A DNA stretch of 64,000 nt from the NCBI RefSeq assembly GCF_031880315.1, contig NZ_CP134771.1, forward strand, positions 5,395,001 through 5,459,000, given 5' to 3'. Made by a program: the position numbers and the translations under genes. The notes beneath the pieces are model-generated. The model saw only the letters and a list, made by a program, of their open reading frames with translations. It did not search any database and was not told the origin of the DNA. The DNA is from Pseudomonas baltica (GTDB lineage: Bacteria > Pseudomonadota > Gammaproteobacteria > Pseudomonadales > Pseudomonadaceae). Below, in pieces: positions 46,766-60,097 of this stretch. Numbering within the stretch: position 1 is the first letter of the stretch; every line of letters starts with the position of its first letter.

Positions 46766-47446
46766 TCAAGACTGCCAATCGGTGGTATCAGGCTGGTCAA
46801 GATGTCGGCTCAGAAACGCCGCGAATTCCTGGCGCGCTATGGAGCGGGCGCCCAGGCTCATCAGGTGATCGGTCGGCATCTGGCAGTCGATCAGTACCAC
46901 GCCTCCGGCCTGCAGGCGCTCTACGAGGCTGGCAAAGCCTATCTTGGAGGCGTTGTCGGCCCGGCTGAACATCGACTCGCCAAAAAACAGCTGGCCCATG
47001 GCGAGGCCGTACAGGCCGCCTACCAGGCTGCCCTGGTCCCAGACCTCCACGGAATGGGCGAAGCCGCGACGGTGCAGCTCCAGATAGGCCGCCTGCATGT
47101 TGTCGGTGATCCAGGTGCCGTCGGCATAGGCGCGGGGGCCGGCGCAGGCGTGAATGACGGCGGCGAAATCCCGATCGAAGGTGACCTGGTAGCGGCCTTG
47201 GCGCATCAGCTTGCGCAGGCTGCGTGATACGTGGAGTTCGGCAGGGAAGAGCACCGTGCGCGGATCGGGCGACCACCAGAGAATGGGCTGGCCATCCTGA
47301 TACCAGGGAAAACAGCCATGCCGGTAGGCCTGGATCAGCCTGTCGGCGCTCAGGTCGCCGCCGGCCGCGAGCAGGCCGTTGGGTTCGCGCAGGGCTTTGT
47401 CCAGGGGTGGGAAGATCAGTTCGTCGCGTTTGAGCCAGGTCAGCAT
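46766..47446 (-). CDS. aat: Leucyl/phenylalanyl-tRNA--protein transferase
   Basis: This protein of about 226 residues adds Leu or Phe to N-terminal Arg or Lys, making them ClpS substrates. Family motifs are [54 protein letters not shown] and [10 protein letters not shown] 47446 ([14 protein letters not shown]) fits the family start; a GTG at 47491 would add 15 residues. It precedes bpt by 72 bases in the same direction and is probably in the same transcript. Confidence 0.94.
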   Translation of the reverse strand: MLTWLKRDELIFPPLDKALREPNGLLAAGGDLSADRLIQAYRHGCFPWYQDGQPILWWSPDPRTVLFPAELHVSRSLRKLMRQGRYQVTFDRDFAAVIHACAGPRAYADGTWITDNMQAAYLELHRRGFAHSVEVWDQGSLVGGLYGLAMGQLFFGESMFSRADNASKIGFASLVERLQAGGVVLIDCQMPTDHLMSLGARSIARQEFAAFLSRHLDQPDTTDWQS

Positions 47447-47882
47447 GCCGTCTACAACGTGAAGAGGGGAGGGCGGTGCCGGTGTCTGCACCGATGAGTG
47501 GCGACCAGTATCCTAGCAAGGTTGGTGGGCGTCGAGAACTTCCATGGGGGTGACAGGGTCCTACGGCTGCGCCGTTTATGGTGTGGGGCATTTGCCCGGG
47601 AATTTGTAGGAAAGGTCTGGTCTGATGCCCTTTCATGAAACCCTTGCATAAGCCTTTGTCATGTAAGGGAATGCATGCTCAAATTGAATTCGTCGGCACA
47701 GTCATCGCCGACGACCGTCGCCCGCCCTCCATTGGCGTGGCAACGGGACGCCAAACCCGTACAATATGGCCTTTGCAGGCAGTACACTGAGCAGGCGTCA
47801 CCTTTTTTCGACCGGCTGGCTCAGCCGGTTTCGTCAAGTCATCTATCGTTGGGCGCGCCCATCGCGCAGGAAAAGACGCGTT
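47447..47882. other. aat-ftsK intergenic region
   Basis: This 436-base gap has no gene. It holds a possible ftsK -10 box (TACAAT, 47760-47765, with only a weak -35), and an 8-bp perfect leader hairpin (accggctg gct cagccggt, 47811-47829). As I recall, P. aeruginosa has trxB1 in this interval; no trace of it is visible here. Confidence 0.6.
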
Positions 47883-50348
<2,466 letters not shown>

Positions 50349-50421
50349 TTAGGTAGTCGCCGATGTGCCAGGCGGCGCGTCGGCTTTGATTTTTTTAGTG
50401 TCATGTCTAACGAGGATTCCC

Positions 50422-51045
50422 ATGCGCCTGATTCGCATGCTGTTGGTTTCTGCACTGGCCCTGTCCACCTTGCCGGCCCATGCCGGTGACAAGGACGTGG
50501 CAAGCTTGACGAAGTTGCTCGAAACGTCCCAGACCCTGCAAGCAAACTTCTCGCAGTTGACGCTGGACGGCGGCGGCACGCAGTTGCAAGAGACTGCCGG
50601 GCAGATGGTGCTGCAGCGTCCGGGCCTGTTCTATTGGCACACCAATGCTCCTAACGAGCAAACGATGGTCTCCGATGGCAAGAAGGTCTCTCTGTATGAC
50701 CCTGACCTGCAGCAGGTCACCATCAAGACCCTCGATCAGCGCCTGACCCAGACCCCGGCCTTGCTGCTCTCCGGCGATATCTCCAAGATCAACCAGAGCT
50801 TCGATATCACCTCCAAGGAGTCCGGCAACATTATTGATTTCACCCTCAAGCCGAAGACCAAGGACACCCTGTTCGACTCCCTGCGGCTGTCCTTTCGTAG
50901 CGGCTTGATCAACGACATGCAGCTGATCGACAGCGTCGGTCAGCGCACCAACATCCTCTTCACCGGGGTCAAGGCCAACGAGAAGGTGGATGCAAGCAAG
51001 TTCACCTTTGTCCCGCCCAAGGGTACCGACGTCATTCAGGAGTAA
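50422..51045 (+). CDS. lolA: Outer-membrane lipoprotein carrier protein LolA
   Basis: This 207-residue periplasmic chaperone carries lipoproteins from LolCDE to LolB. It has a signal peptide (cleavage AHA|GD, about residue 21), then [28 protein letters not shown] and the hydrophobic half-barrel strands up to [17 protein letters not shown] 50422 has CGAGGA upstream; a frame extension of 19 residues before it is not a signal peptide. It lies between ftsK and rarA as in other gamma-proteobacteria. Confidence 0.95.
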   Translation: MRLIRMLLVSALALSTLPAHAGDKDVASLTKLLETSQTLQANFSQLTLDGGGTQLQETAGQMVLQRPGLFYWHTNAPNEQTMVSDGKKVSLYDPDLQQVTIKTLDQRLTQTPALLLSGDISKINQSFDITSKESGNIIDFTLKPKTKDTLFDSLRLSFRSGLINDMQLIDSVGQRTNILFTGVKANEKVDASKFTFVPPKGTDVIQE

Positions 51046-51056
51046 GTGGTTCGCCC

Positions 51057-52382
51057 ATGGACCTGTTTCGCAGCGATCCCATCGCCCAGCCACTGGCCGC
51101 ACGCCTGCGCGCCAGCAACCTCGACGAGTACGTCGGGCAGGAACACGTGTTGGCGCGCGGCAAGCCCCTGCGCGAGGCGCTGGAGCAGGGCGCTCTGCAT
51201 TCGATGATCTTCTGGGGCCCGCCGGGGGTCGGTAAAACCACCTTGGCGCGGCTACTGGCCAAGGTTTCGGATGCACATTTCGAAACCGTCTCGGCAGTGC
51301 TGGCCGGGGTCAAGGAAATCCGCCAGGCCGTCGAGGTGGCCAAGCAGCAGGCCGGTCAATACGGCAAGCGCACTATCCTGTTCGTCGACGAAGTACACCG
51401 TTTCAACAAGTCGCAACAAGACGCCTTCCTGCCTTATGTCGAGGACGGCACGCTCATCTTTATCGGCGCCACCACCGAAAACCCCTCGTTCGAGCTCAAT
51501 AACGCCTTGCTCTCGCGGGCGCGGGTGTATGTGCTCAAAAGTCTCGACGAAGCCGCCATGCGCAAGCTGGTCGACCGCGCGCTCACCGAGGAGCGCGGCC
51601 TGGGCAAGCATCATTTCACCCTGGGCGACGAGGCCTTTCGTATCCTCATGGCGGCGGCCGACGGTGATGGCCGGCGCCTGCTCAATCTGCTCGAAAACGC
51701 CTCGGACCTTGCCGATGACGACAGCGAAATCGGCGTCGAGCTGTTGCAAAGTCTGCTGGGCGACACACGGCGACGCTTCGACAAGGGTGGCGAGGCGTTT
51801 TACGACCAGATCTCGGCGCTGCACAAATCTGTGCGCGGCTCCAATCCGGACGGCGCGCTGTACTGGTTCGCACGCATGATCGACGGCGGCTGCGACCCGT
51901 TGTACATCGCTCGGCGCGTGGTGCGCATGGCCAGCGAAGACATCGGCAACGCCGACCCGCGTGCCTTGCCGCTGTGCTTGGCGGCGTGGGATGTGCAGGA
52001 GCGCCTCGGCAGCCCGGAAGGCGAGTTGGCCGTGGCTCAGGCGATCATCTACCTGGCCAGCGCGCCGAAGAGCAACGCGGTGTACATGGGCTTCAAGACC
52101 GCCATGCGCGAGGCGGCCGAATTCGGTTCGCTGGAAGTGCCACTGCACCTGCGCAACGCACCGACCAAGCTGATGAAACAACTCGGCTATGGCGAGGAAT
52201 ATCGTTACGCGCATGATGAACCTGACGCCTATGCGGCCGGCGAAGACTACTTCCCCGACGCCTTGCAGCCGCGTCCCTATTACCAGCCAGTGCCCCGCGG
52301 TCTTGAGCTCAAGATCGGGGAAAAACTACGGCATCTGGCCCAACTCGACCAGAACAGCCCTCGGAGGCGAAGAAAAGAGTGA
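51057..52382 (+). CDS. rarA: Replication-associated recombination protein RarA (MgsA)
   Basis: This 441-residue AAA+ ATPase acts at stalled replication forks. Walker A is [15 protein letters not shown], Walker [20 protein letters not shown], sensor 1 [12 protein letters not shown], and the C-terminal MgsA domain includes [23 protein letters not shown]. It starts 11 bases after lolA and overlaps crcB by four bases. Confidence 0.96.
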   Translation: MDLFRSDPIAQPLAARLRASNLDEYVGQEHVLARGKPLREALEQGALHSMIFWGPPGVGKTTLARLLAKVSDAHFETVSAVLAGVKEIRQAVEVAKQQAGQYGKRTILFVDEVHRFNKSQQDAFLPYVEDGTLIFIGATTENPSFELNNALLSRARVYVLKSLDEAAMRKLVDRALTEERGLGKHHFTLGDEAFRILMAAADGDGRRLLNLLENASDLADDDSEIGVELLQSLLGDTRRRFDKGGEAFYDQISALHKSVRGSNPDGALYWFARMIDGGCDPLYIARRVVRMASEDIGNADPRALPLCLAAWDVQERLGSPEGELAVAQAIIYLASAPKSNAVYMGFKTAMREAAEFGSLEVPLHLRNAPTKLMKQLGYGEEYRYAHDEPDAYAAGEDYFPDALQPRPYYQPVPRGLELKIGEKLRHLAQLDQNSPRRRRKE

Positions 52383-52753
52383 TTCCAACGATCATAGCGG
52401 TTACTTTTGGCGGTATCGTTGGCACACTGTTGCGCTTCGCCACCGGCACGATTGTCAGTGCACACTGGCCGCGTTACTTCTATGCCGGTACGCTGGCGGT
52501 CAATATCGTCGGGTGCCTGTTGATCGGCTACCTGTATGGCCTGTTCCTGATTCGCCCGGAGATCCCGGTGGAAGTGCGCTCGGGCTTGATCGTCGGCTTC
52601 ATCGGCGGGCTGACCACGTTTTCGTCATTTTCCCTGGACACCGTACGCCTGCTCGAGGGCGGCCAGGCCCTGACCGCCATCGGCTACTGCGCCATCAGCG
52701 TATTCGGCGGCCTGTTTGCGACCTGGGCTGGCCTGGCCCTGACCAAAATCTGA
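52379..52753 (+). CDS. crcB: Fluoride channel CrcB (Fluc)
   Basis: This 124-residue protein with four transmembrane helices forms dual-topology dimers that export fluoride. Signatures [27 protein letters not shown] and [13 protein letters not shown] (phenylalanine box) are present. The start is a GTG that overlaps the rarA stop. No fluoride riboswitch is visible, since the gene is embedded in the operon. Confidence 0.94.
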   Translation: MIPTIIAVTFGGIVGTLLRFATGTIVSAHWPRYFYAGTLAVNIVGCLLIGYLYGLFLIRPEIPVEVRSGLIVGFIGGLTTFSSFSLDTVRLLEGGQALTAIGYCAISVFGGLFATWAGLALTKI

Positions 52754-54061
<1,308 letters not shown>

Positions 54062-55456
54062 ATGGAGTTTCTGCCGCTGTTTCACAAGCTGCAAGGCAGC
54101 CATGTACTGGTGGTCGGCGGCGGCGAGATCGCCTTGCGCAAATCGCGGTTGCTGGTGGATGCGGGGGCGCTGATCCGTGTGGTCGCGCCAGAGGTCGAAC
54201 ATCAATTGCAGGCAATGGTCGACGGTAGCGGTGGCGAGGTACGGCGCCGTGGTTATGCCGAGGCGGATCTTGACGGTTGCCAGCTGGTTATCGCCGCGAC
54301 TGACGATCAGGCGCTTAACGCTCAAGTGTCAGCCGATGCCAAGCGCCGCTGCGTGCCGGTCAATGTGGTCGACGCGCCAGCGCTTTGCAGTGTGATCTTC
54401 CCGGCCATCGTCGATCGTTCGCCCTTGGTGGTCGCGGTGTCCAGTGGCGGCGATGCGCCGGTCCTGGCGCGGCTGATCCGCGCCAAGCTGGAGACCTGGA
54501 TTCCTTCCACCTACGGTGAACTGGCCGGCCTGGCCGCGCGCTTTCGCAGCCGGGTCAAGCAGCTCTATCCGGATGTGACCCAGCGTCGGGCGTTCTGGGA
54601 GGAGGTCTTCCAGGGCCCGATTGCCGATCGCCAGCTGGCTGGGCAAGGCGCCGAGGCCGAACGCCTGTTGGAGGCCAAGGTCAACGGTGCACCGCCCCAT
54701 GCGCCGGGGGAAGTGTATCTGGTGGGTGCAGGCCCGGGTGATCCGGACCTGCTGACCTTCAAGGCACTGCGCTTGATGCAACAGGCTGATGTGGTGCTTT
54801 ACGATCGGTTGGTCGCTCCGGCGATTCTAGACCTGTGTCGCCGCGACGCCGAGCGGATCTATGTCGGCAAGCGCCGCGCCGATCATGCCTTGCCACAGGA
54901 GCAGATCAACAAACAGTTGGTGGACCTGGCCAAACAAGGTAAGCGCGTGCTGCGCTTGAAGGGCGGGGACCCCTTCATTTTCGGGCGCGGCGGTGAGGAG
55001 ATCGAAGAACTGGCGGCCCATGGCATTCCCTTTCAGGTGGTGCCGGGTATCACGGCGGCCAGTGGTTGCTCGGCCTATGCCGGGATTCCGCTGACCCACC
55101 GCGATTATGCCCAGTCGGTGCGCTTCGTGACCGGCCACTTGAAGAACAATACCAGCGACCTGCCTTGGCCGGATCTGGTCGCGCCCGCGCAAACGGTGGT
55201 GTTCTACATGGGCCTGATCGGCTTGCCTATCATTTGCGAGCAGATGATCAAGCACGGGCGCAGTGCCGATACCCCGGCGGCGTTGATTCAGCAGGGCACG
55301 ACGGTCAGTCAGCGGGTGTTCACCGGGACCTTGGCGGACTTGCCGCGCCTGGTGGCGGAGCATGAAGTTCATGCGCCGACATTGGTGATCGTGGGTGAGG
55401 TGGTGATGTTGCGGGACAAGCTGAAGTGGTTTGAGGGCGCGCAGGCTAGCGTCTAG
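54062..55456 (+). CDS. cysG: Siroheme synthase (CysG)
   Basis: This 464-residue fusion enzyme makes siroheme for sulfite and nitrite reductases. The N-terminal part (about 1-205) is the precorrin-2 dehydrogenase/ferrochelatase with NAD site [13 protein letters not shown]. The C-terminal part (about 215-464) is uroporphyrinogen-III methyltransferase with [35 protein letters not shown] and PGITAASGC. Its ATG follows the serS stop directly. It is probably the last gene of the ftsK-to-cysG run. Confidence 0.96.
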   Translation: MEFLPLFHKLQGSHVLVVGGGEIALRKSRLLVDAGALIRVVAPEVEHQLQAMVDGSGGEVRRRGYAEADLDGCQLVIAATDDQALNAQVSADAKRRCVPVNVVDAPALCSVIFPAIVDRSPLVVAVSSGGDAPVLARLIRAKLETWIPSTYGELAGLAARFRSRVKQLYPDVTQRRAFWEEVFQGPIADRQLAGQGAEAERLLEAKVNGAPPHAPGEVYLVGAGPGDPDLLTFKALRLMQQADVVLYDRLVAPAILDLCRRDAERIYVGKRRADHALPQEQINKQLVDLAKQGKRVLRLKGGDPFIFGRGGEEIEELAAHGIPFQVVPGITAASGCSAYAGIPLTHRDYAQSVRFVTGHLKNNTSDLPWPDLVAPAQTVVFYMGLIGLPIICEQMIKHGRSADTPAALIQQGTTVSQRVFTGTLADLPRLVAEHEVHAPTLVIVGEVVMLRDKLKWFEGAQASV

Positions 55457-55500
55457 GCGAGTATCTGTGGCGTTTGATCTACTGTCTTCGCCGCCGAACG

Positions 55501-55567
55501 CGCAGCCTTGCTCCTACAGTGATCTGAAATCGTGGATCTGTGGGAGCGAGGCCTGCCCGCAAAGCGG
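55501..55567. repeat. Paired REP palindrome after cysG
   Basis: Two inverted arms (cgcagccttgctcctacag and ctgtgggagcgaggcctgcccgc) flank a short AT-rich centre with the pair gatctgaaat...gtggatct. It is the same REP family as 802-871 and sits between the convergent cysG and glutathionyl-hydroquinone reductase genes. Confidence 0.75.
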
Positions 55568-55594
55568 CCATCCCAGGCCGCCAAATCTCCAGAT

Positions 55595-56602
55595 TCAAAC
55601 CCCGGCCTTGTGCCACACACCGCGGCCCGTCAATCGCTGGCGATCATGCTCCACGGTGAAATCCTGTAGCGGCCCCTTGGGCACGATCCCGGTGGGGTTG
55701 ATGGTCTTGTGGCTGCCGTAGTAATGATGCTGGATATGGTAGATATCCACCGTCTGCGCAATCCCAGACCATTGATACAGCTCCCTCAGCCAATTCGACA
55801 GATTCGGGTAATCGGCAATTCGCCGCAAATTGCATTTGAAGTGCCCATAGTAGACGGCATCGAAGCGAATCATTGTGGTGAACAGGCGGATATCCGCTTC
55901 CGTCAGGTATTCGCCAACCAGGTAGCGCCTTTCGCCCAACAGCGTTTCCAGCTGGTCCAGCTCGGCAAACAGCTCGTCGAAAGCCTTTTCATATGCCCCC
56001 TGGGACGTCGCGAAGCCGGCACGATAGACGCCGTTGTTCACGGCGGGGTAGATACGCTCGTTAAGGGCATCGATGGTTGGTCGATGCGGCTCGGGGTAAA
56101 AATCCAGGCGATTGCCCGTCAGGTCATCGAATGCGCTATTGAACATGCGGATGATCTCCGCCGATTCGTTACTGACGATGCGTTTGAGCTGCTTGTCCCA
56201 TAGCACCGGCACCGTGACGCGGCCGGTGTAGCCTGGAGTCTCCGAGGTGTAACGCTGATACATGAACGTCAGGCTATCCAGGGCATCGCCTGTAGAACCG
56301 TTGTCGGTATCGAAGGTCCAGCCGTTTTCGCCCATGAACCAGCTGACCACCGAGACATCGACCAGCGAATCGAGGCCTTTGAGTGTCCGCATGATCAGCG
56401 TTCGGTGAGCCCAAGGGCAGGCCAGCGAGACATATAGGTGATAGCGACCGGCTTCGGCCGCAAAGCCGCCTTCACCGGTGGGACCCGGACGCCCGTCGCG
56501 GGTCACCCAGTTGCGCCGCTGTGCGGCCTCGCGCTGAAAAGCGCCGTCCTTGCTGCTTTCGTACCACTGGTCGTGCCAGCGCCCCTCGATCAGCAAGCCC
56601 AT
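55595..56602 (-). CDS. Glutathionyl-hydroquinone reductase (YqjG/GS-HQR)
   Basis: This 335-residue xi-class glutathione transferase reduces glutathionyl-hydroquinones. The catalytic C62 is in SLACPWAHRTLI; the C-terminal helical domain carries the family pattern YLTEADIRLFTTMIRFDAVYYGHFKCN in sequence and the YHIQHHYYGSHKTINPTGIVPKGP ending. ATG 56602 has an excellent AAGGAG; five upstream codons are excluded. It is a single-gene unit. Confidence 0.93.
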   Translation of the reverse strand: MGLLIEGRWHDQWYESSKDGAFQREAAQRRNWVTRDGRPGPTGEGGFAAEAGRYHLYVSLACPWAHRTLIMRTLKGLDSLVDVSVVSWFMGENGWTFDTDNGSTGDALDSLTFMYQRYTSETPGYTGRVTVPVLWDKQLKRIVSNESAEIIRMFNSAFDDLTGNRLDFYPEPHRPTIDALNERIYPAVNNGVYRAGFATSQGAYEKAFDELFAELDQLETLLGERRYLVGEYLTEADIRLFTTMIRFDAVYYGHFKCNLRRIADYPNLSNWLRELYQWSGIAQTVDIYHIQHHYYGSHKTINPTGIVPKGPLQDFTVEHDRQRLTGRGVWHKAGV

Positions 56603-56712
56603 CACCGTCTCCTTCAACTTGGTATGTTCGCGTTGGAGACCAGTCTAAAGGTAATGGTTCGATAGAAAGGCGCAAATGATGACCTGCCATTATCGGTATC
56701 TTCGATGCGAAT

Positions 56713-56774
56713 CCTTTAGTGAGGGGCTCGCCCCCGATTGATCGATGGGCCATCGGGCCAGTCGCCTCGCTAAA
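56713..56774. repeat. REP-type inverted pair
   Basis: ctttagtgaggggctcgcccccgat and a partly matching inverse ending cgcctcgctaaag flank a central gatgggccatc-like segment. It belongs to the gcgagggg family (compare 5884-5909). Its right end overlaps the stop codon of the trpD2-like gene. Confidence 0.6.
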
Positions 56775-57765
56775 GAGAACGATTAGCCCAGAAGGTTTGA
56801 GCTTTGGCGAATGCGCTATCACGGTCTTCACCCAGCCCCCGCAGCGCCAATGCCATGGTCGAAATCAACGCCATCTGGCCATAGCTGTCCTGGCTTTCAC
56901 CCCGCCAGAACGCCAGCAAATGTTGTGGCTCCAGCGTCGCGGGCTTGACATGTCGTTGCGCCGACAGCATCGGCCACTCTTCATCCCAGCTTTGCCCGCC
57001 GTCAGTGCCATACAAGTGGCTTGGGCTATCGGGATTCACTTCGATCTCGCCACCATCGCCCTTGATCACGATGGCCCTGTCGCCCAGCAGCCCGCTGGCA
57101 TCGCGGTGCACCACCTGATACCCAGGGTGAAAAATGCTCTGCAACCCGCAGCTTGCACTCAGCGGGTTGAGAATCCGCGCCAGCGAGTGAATCGGCGAGC
57201 GCAGCCCCAAGGTGTTGCGCAGGTCGATCATGCGCTGTAGTTGCGGTGCCCAGTCTACCAACGGCATGAACGCCAAGCCCTTGGCGTCCAGCGCGGCACC
57301 GGTGGCCTGCCAGTCACGGCAAAGCGGGATGTCCAGCAGCCCCAGCAGTTGCTCGGTGTACAAGCGCCCAGCCGTGTGGGCGCCGCCGCCGTGCATGAAA
57401 ATCCGTATGCCGTTATTGGCCAGGCATTTGGCTGCCAGCAGGTACCAGGGCAGATGACGCTTCTTGCCGGCATAGGTGGGCCAGTCGATGTCCACTTGCA
57501 GCGCCGGCGCGTGCAGGCGTTCACGCAGGGCTTCAGTGAAGCCCGCGAGCTCCTCCGGGCTCTCTTCCTTGTGCCGTAACAGCATCAAGAAGGCGCCGAG
57601 CTGCGCTTCTTCGACCTTTTCATCGAGCAGCATGCCCATGGCTTGCCGGGCTTCCTCGCGGGTCAGGCTGCGCGCACCGCGCTTGCCCTTGCCGAGGATG
57701 CGCACGAATTGCGCGAACGGGTGTTCGGCCGGGGTTTCGGTGACGAGAGCGATGGGCGTAGTCAT
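56770..57765 (-). CDS. ybiB: TrpD2/YbiB-family protein (anthranilate phosphoribosyltransferase-like)
   Basis: This 331-residue protein has the glycosyltransferase family 3 fold: a helical N-terminal domain (ILGKGKRGARSLTREEARQAMG ... LLRHKEESPEELAGF) and a phosphoribosyltransferase-like core with IRIFMHGGGAHTAGRLYTEQ. The E. coli homologue YbiB binds nucleic acids rather than making tryptophan. ATG 57765 overlaps the tusE stop by four bases, so it is the last gene of the tus operon; this coupling suggests a tRNA-related role, which is inference. Confidence 0.9.
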   Translation of the reverse strand: MTTPIALVTETPAEHPFAQFVRILGKGKRGARSLTREEARQAMGMLLDEKVEEAQLGAFLMLLRHKEESPEELAGFTEALRERLHAPALQVDIDWPTYAGKKRHLPWYLLAAKCLANNGIRIFMHGGGAHTAGRLYTEQLLGLLDIPLCRDWQATGAALDAKGLAFMPLVDWAPQLQRMIDLRNTLGLRSPIHSLARILNPLSASCGLQSIFHPGYQVVHRDASGLLGDRAIVIKGDGGEIEVNPDSPSHLYGTDGGQSWDEEWPMLSAQRHVKPATLEPQHLLAFWRGESQDSYGQMALISTMALALRGLGEDRDSAFAKAQTFWANRSL

Positions 57766-58097
57766 ATGCAATTGGTCGGCTTGGGCAGGCCCGCCAGCTT
57801 GGCGGCGAGTTTGGCGGGAGTACCGTTGAACAGCAGATTGAGGTGCAGGGAGTTGCCCTTTTCCGGGCCCAGCTTGGCAGCGGTGTACTTGATCAGGGGA
57901 CGAGTGGCAGGGGATAGCTCGAATTCGGTATAGAACTGGCGTAACAGCTCGAGGATCTCCCAGTGCGCCGGGGTCAGATTCAAGCCGGCCTGCACCGCCA
58001 GCGCTTCGGCCACGGTCGTGGACCAATCGTTCAGATCTATCAGGTAGCCGTCCTTGTCGAGGGCGATATGTTTATCGCCAATCAGCAGCGTATTCAT
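57762..58097 (-). CDS. tusE: Sulfur relay protein TusE (DsrC family)
   Basis: This 111-residue protein receives persulfide from TusBCD and passes it to MnmA for tRNA 2-thiolation. The DsrC fold is visible (DKDGYLIDLNDWSTTVAEALA, TPAHWEILELLRQFY), and the catalytic cysteine is the penultimate residue (LPKPTNCI). It overlaps tusB and the trpD2-like gene by four bases each. Confidence 0.95.
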   Translation of the reverse strand: MNTLLIGDKHIALDKDGYLIDLNDWSTTVAEALAVQAGLNLTPAHWEILELLRQFYTEFELSPATRPLIKYTAAKLGPEKGNSLHLNLLFNGTPAKLAAKLAGLPKPTNCI

Positions 58098-58393
58098 AGC
58101 CAGTTATTGACCTTGTCGAAATCGATAGAGAGTTGCACGAAGCCGGCGTAATCAAGGCGCTGTACCTGCTCGCTGGCGTAGATGGCCCTGGCACTCACAT
58201 CTTCATCCAGTGCATACAGGCGCCCGCTTTGCGCCACTTCCAGCAGCGGCAGCCATGCGGTACTGCCAGTTTGCAGGGCGTGCACGGCGTCGCCACAGAG
58301 CAACAGGCCATCGGTCGCCCCTAATACCTTGAGGCAGCTCTTCAACCGGCCATCGGTGAAAGAGGAGTGGGAAACTACATGCAAGGTCGCCAT
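58094..58393 (-). CDS. tusB: Sulfur relay protein TusB (DsrH family)
   Basis: This 99-residue protein is the smallest part of the TusBCD heterohexamer. It matches DsrH (LHVVSHSSFTDGRL, LLLCGDAVHAL, LYALDEDVSARAI). It overlaps tusC by one base and tusE by four. Confidence 0.92.
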   Translation of the reverse strand: MATLHVVSHSSFTDGRLKSCLKVLGATDGLLLCGDAVHALQTGSTAWLPLLEVAQSGRLYALDEDVSARAIYASEQVQRLDYAGFVQLSIDFDKVNNWL

Positions 58394-58752
58394 TAGATCG
58401 TCACCACTATGTCGAAGCGGTCAATAAGGGCTTTGATGCCAGCGTCATCCAGCATCTGTGCATCCAGCGCCAGCGCTGTATCACTCAGGCCGCGCTCCGC
58501 CAGGCTGCTGGCGCAGACGAACAACTCGTCGACACCGAACATTGGCAGCGCTTGCAAGTTGGCCCCTAGATTTTTTTGCTGCACGGCGGCCGGTTGCTGT
58601 GCGGGCAGCAGTTGCAAGGCGCCATCGTCGAGAAACAACATTGCCAACGGCAGGTCGAACGCGCCGCCAGCCAGGGCGATATCCAGCGCTTCACGAGGTC
58701 CAGGCCCGGACCAAGGCGCCTGGCGGCTGATGATCAACATCGACTTGGCCAT
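58393..58752 (-). CDS. tusC: Sulfur relay protein TusC (DsrF family)
   Basis: This 119-residue DsrE/F-fold protein (SMLIISRQAPWSGPGPREALDIAL, LPLAMLFLDDGALQLL, ELFVCASSLAERGL) assembles with TusB and TusD. ATG 58752 has GGAGG ten bases upstream; twelve upstream codons are excluded. It starts one base after the tusD stop. Confidence 0.93.
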   Translation of the reverse strand: MAKSMLIISRQAPWSGPGPREALDIALAGGAFDLPLAMLFLDDGALQLLPAQQPAAVQQKNLGANLQALPMFGVDELFVCASSLAERGLSDTALALDAQMLDDAGIKALIDRFDIVVTI

Positions 58753-58753
58753 A

Positions 58754-59146
58754 TCATTGTCCTCCAAAGCTGACGAGCCGGTCGGCAAGCTGTGCGGCCT
58801 CGTGCAACTGCCCCAGGCCCGAAAGCTCCCACGGCGCGGGCAAATTGACTGCAGTGCGACCGTAGCGCTGGGCTTCTTCGGTATTCAGCACGCCGCGACG
58901 CAGCGCGGCGGCGATGCACACCACCGCATCAAGGCCATTGTCGGTCACGAACTGCCGCCACAGCGCTGGTACATCCAGTTCATCCTGAGGTGTGACGACG
59001 TTGCTGGAGGCGCTGTGCACACCGTCCTGATAAAAAAACAGCCGGGTAATCTCATGCCCTCCCGCCAGTGCCGCTTGGGCGAACAGCAGGGCGCGGCGCG
59101 AGGAGGGCGCATGGGCGGGGGCGAACACGGCAATGGCAAATTTCAT
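58754..59146 (-). CDS. tusD: Sulfurtransferase TusD (DsrE family)
   Basis: This 130-residue protein accepts sulfur from TusA on its active-site cysteine, seen in DAVVCIAAALRRGVLNTEEAQRYG (about residue 78). The N-terminus KFAIAVFAPAHAPSSRRALLFAQAAL is typical of DsrE. It is the first gene of the tusDCBE-trpD2 operon. Confidence 0.94.
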   Translation of the reverse strand: MKFAIAVFAPAHAPSSRRALLFAQAALAGGHEITRLFFYQDGVHSASSNVVTPQDELDVPALWRQFVTDNGLDAVVCIAAALRRGVLNTEEAQRYGRTAVNLPAPWELSGLGQLHEAAQLADRLVSFGGQ

Positions 59147-59192
59147 CGGTCACTCGATCAGCAAATCTGAGGGAATGATAAAGCCTCATCCA

Positions 59193-59220
59193 CGAAAAAG
59201 CCCGCCGAAGCGGGCTTTCT
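59193..59220 (-). terminator. Terminator of the YccA-like gene
   Basis: On the minus strand aaagcccgc ttcg gcgggcttttt has a stable UUCG-type tetraloop and a T-run. It lies about 40 bases after the stop of the gene upstream and just before the tus operon. Confidence 0.9.
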
Positions 59221-59259
59221 GGTGATCAGCTGCCGTGGCCGAAGCCTTGGCGAGATCCT

Positions 59260-59931
59260 TTAGTCATCACGACCCATGATGCCGAAGATCTGCAACAGGC
59301 TGATGAACAGGTTGTAGATCGAAACATACAGGCTGATAGTCGCCATGATGTAGTTGCGTTCGCCGCCGTGGATGATCGCGCTGGTCTGGAACAGAATGCA
59401 GACCGACGAGAACAGCACGAAGCCGGCGCTGATGGCCAATTGCAGGCCGCTGATCTGGAAGAACATGCCCGCAACGGTCGCGCCCAGCAACACGAAGAAA
59501 CCGGCGGTGATGAAACCGCTGAGGAAGCTCATGTCCTTGCGGCTGATCAGCACATAGGCCGACAGACCACCAAACACCAGGGCGGTCATGGCGAAAGCCG
59601 AGCTGACGACTTCCGCGCCGCCGCGCATACCCAGATAGACGTTCAGCACTGGGCCGAGGATGTAGCCCATGAAGCCGGTCAGGGCGAATGCCGAGACCAG
59701 GCCCCACGCCGAATCGCGCAGCTTGTTGGTCAGGAAGAACAGACCGTAGAAGCCGATCAAGACGATGAAGATATTAGGACGACCCACATGCATCTGCTGT
59801 GCAACGTAGGCCATCACGCCGCTGAAGGCGAGGGTCAGGGCCAGCAGCCCGTAGGTGTTGCGCAGGACGCGGCTAACTTCTAGCTGCTGAACCTGCGAGC
59901 TGTTATTAACGGCATAATCCTGTTCGCGCAT
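59260..59931 (-). CDS. Bax inhibitor-1/YccA-family membrane protein
   Basis: This 223-residue protein has seven hydrophobic helices and the UPF0005/BI-1 pattern, including GYILGPVLNVYL, FGGLSAYVLISRKDMSFLSGF and YIMATISLYVSIYNLFISLLQIFG at the C-terminus. In E. coli YccA modulates FtsH; related proteins conduct calcium. ATG 59931 has a strong AAGGAG Shine-Dalgarno. It stands alone upstream of the tus operon and divergent from tRNA-Ser. Confidence 0.92.
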   Translation of the reverse strand: MREQDYAVNNSSQVQQLEVSRVLRNTYGLLALTLAFSGVMAYVAQQMHVGRPNIFIVLIGFYGLFFLTNKLRDSAWGLVSAFALTGFMGYILGPVLNVYLGMRGGAEVVSSAFAMTALVFGGLSAYVLISRKDMSFLSGFITAGFFVLLGATVAGMFFQISGLQLAISAGFVLFSSVCILFQTSAIIHGGERNYIMATISLYVSIYNLFISLLQIFGIMGRDD

Positions 59932-60050
59932 GGCGAGCTCCTTAAAGGTTGGAACGAGATCGACGCCGTAGCGCCGGGCCGAAACCTGTGTCTGAAATGT
60001 TCGGATGCAAAGATCATAACAGAGCGGCGCCAATAGGCCACATTGAGAGT

Positions 60051-60078
60051 TTGACAGGTTGTTTCATTACGGTATTAT
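60051..60078 (+). promoter_or_regulatory. Strong stable-RNA promoter for tRNA-Ser
   Basis: TTGACA (60051-60056) and TATTAT (60073-60078) are 16 bases apart, followed by a GC-rich discriminator (ggcgcccgc). That combination is typical of growth-rate- and ppGpp-controlled tRNA promoters. Transcription would start near 60085. Confidence 0.8.
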
Positions 60079-60097
60079 GGCGCCCGCAACGCAGCTG

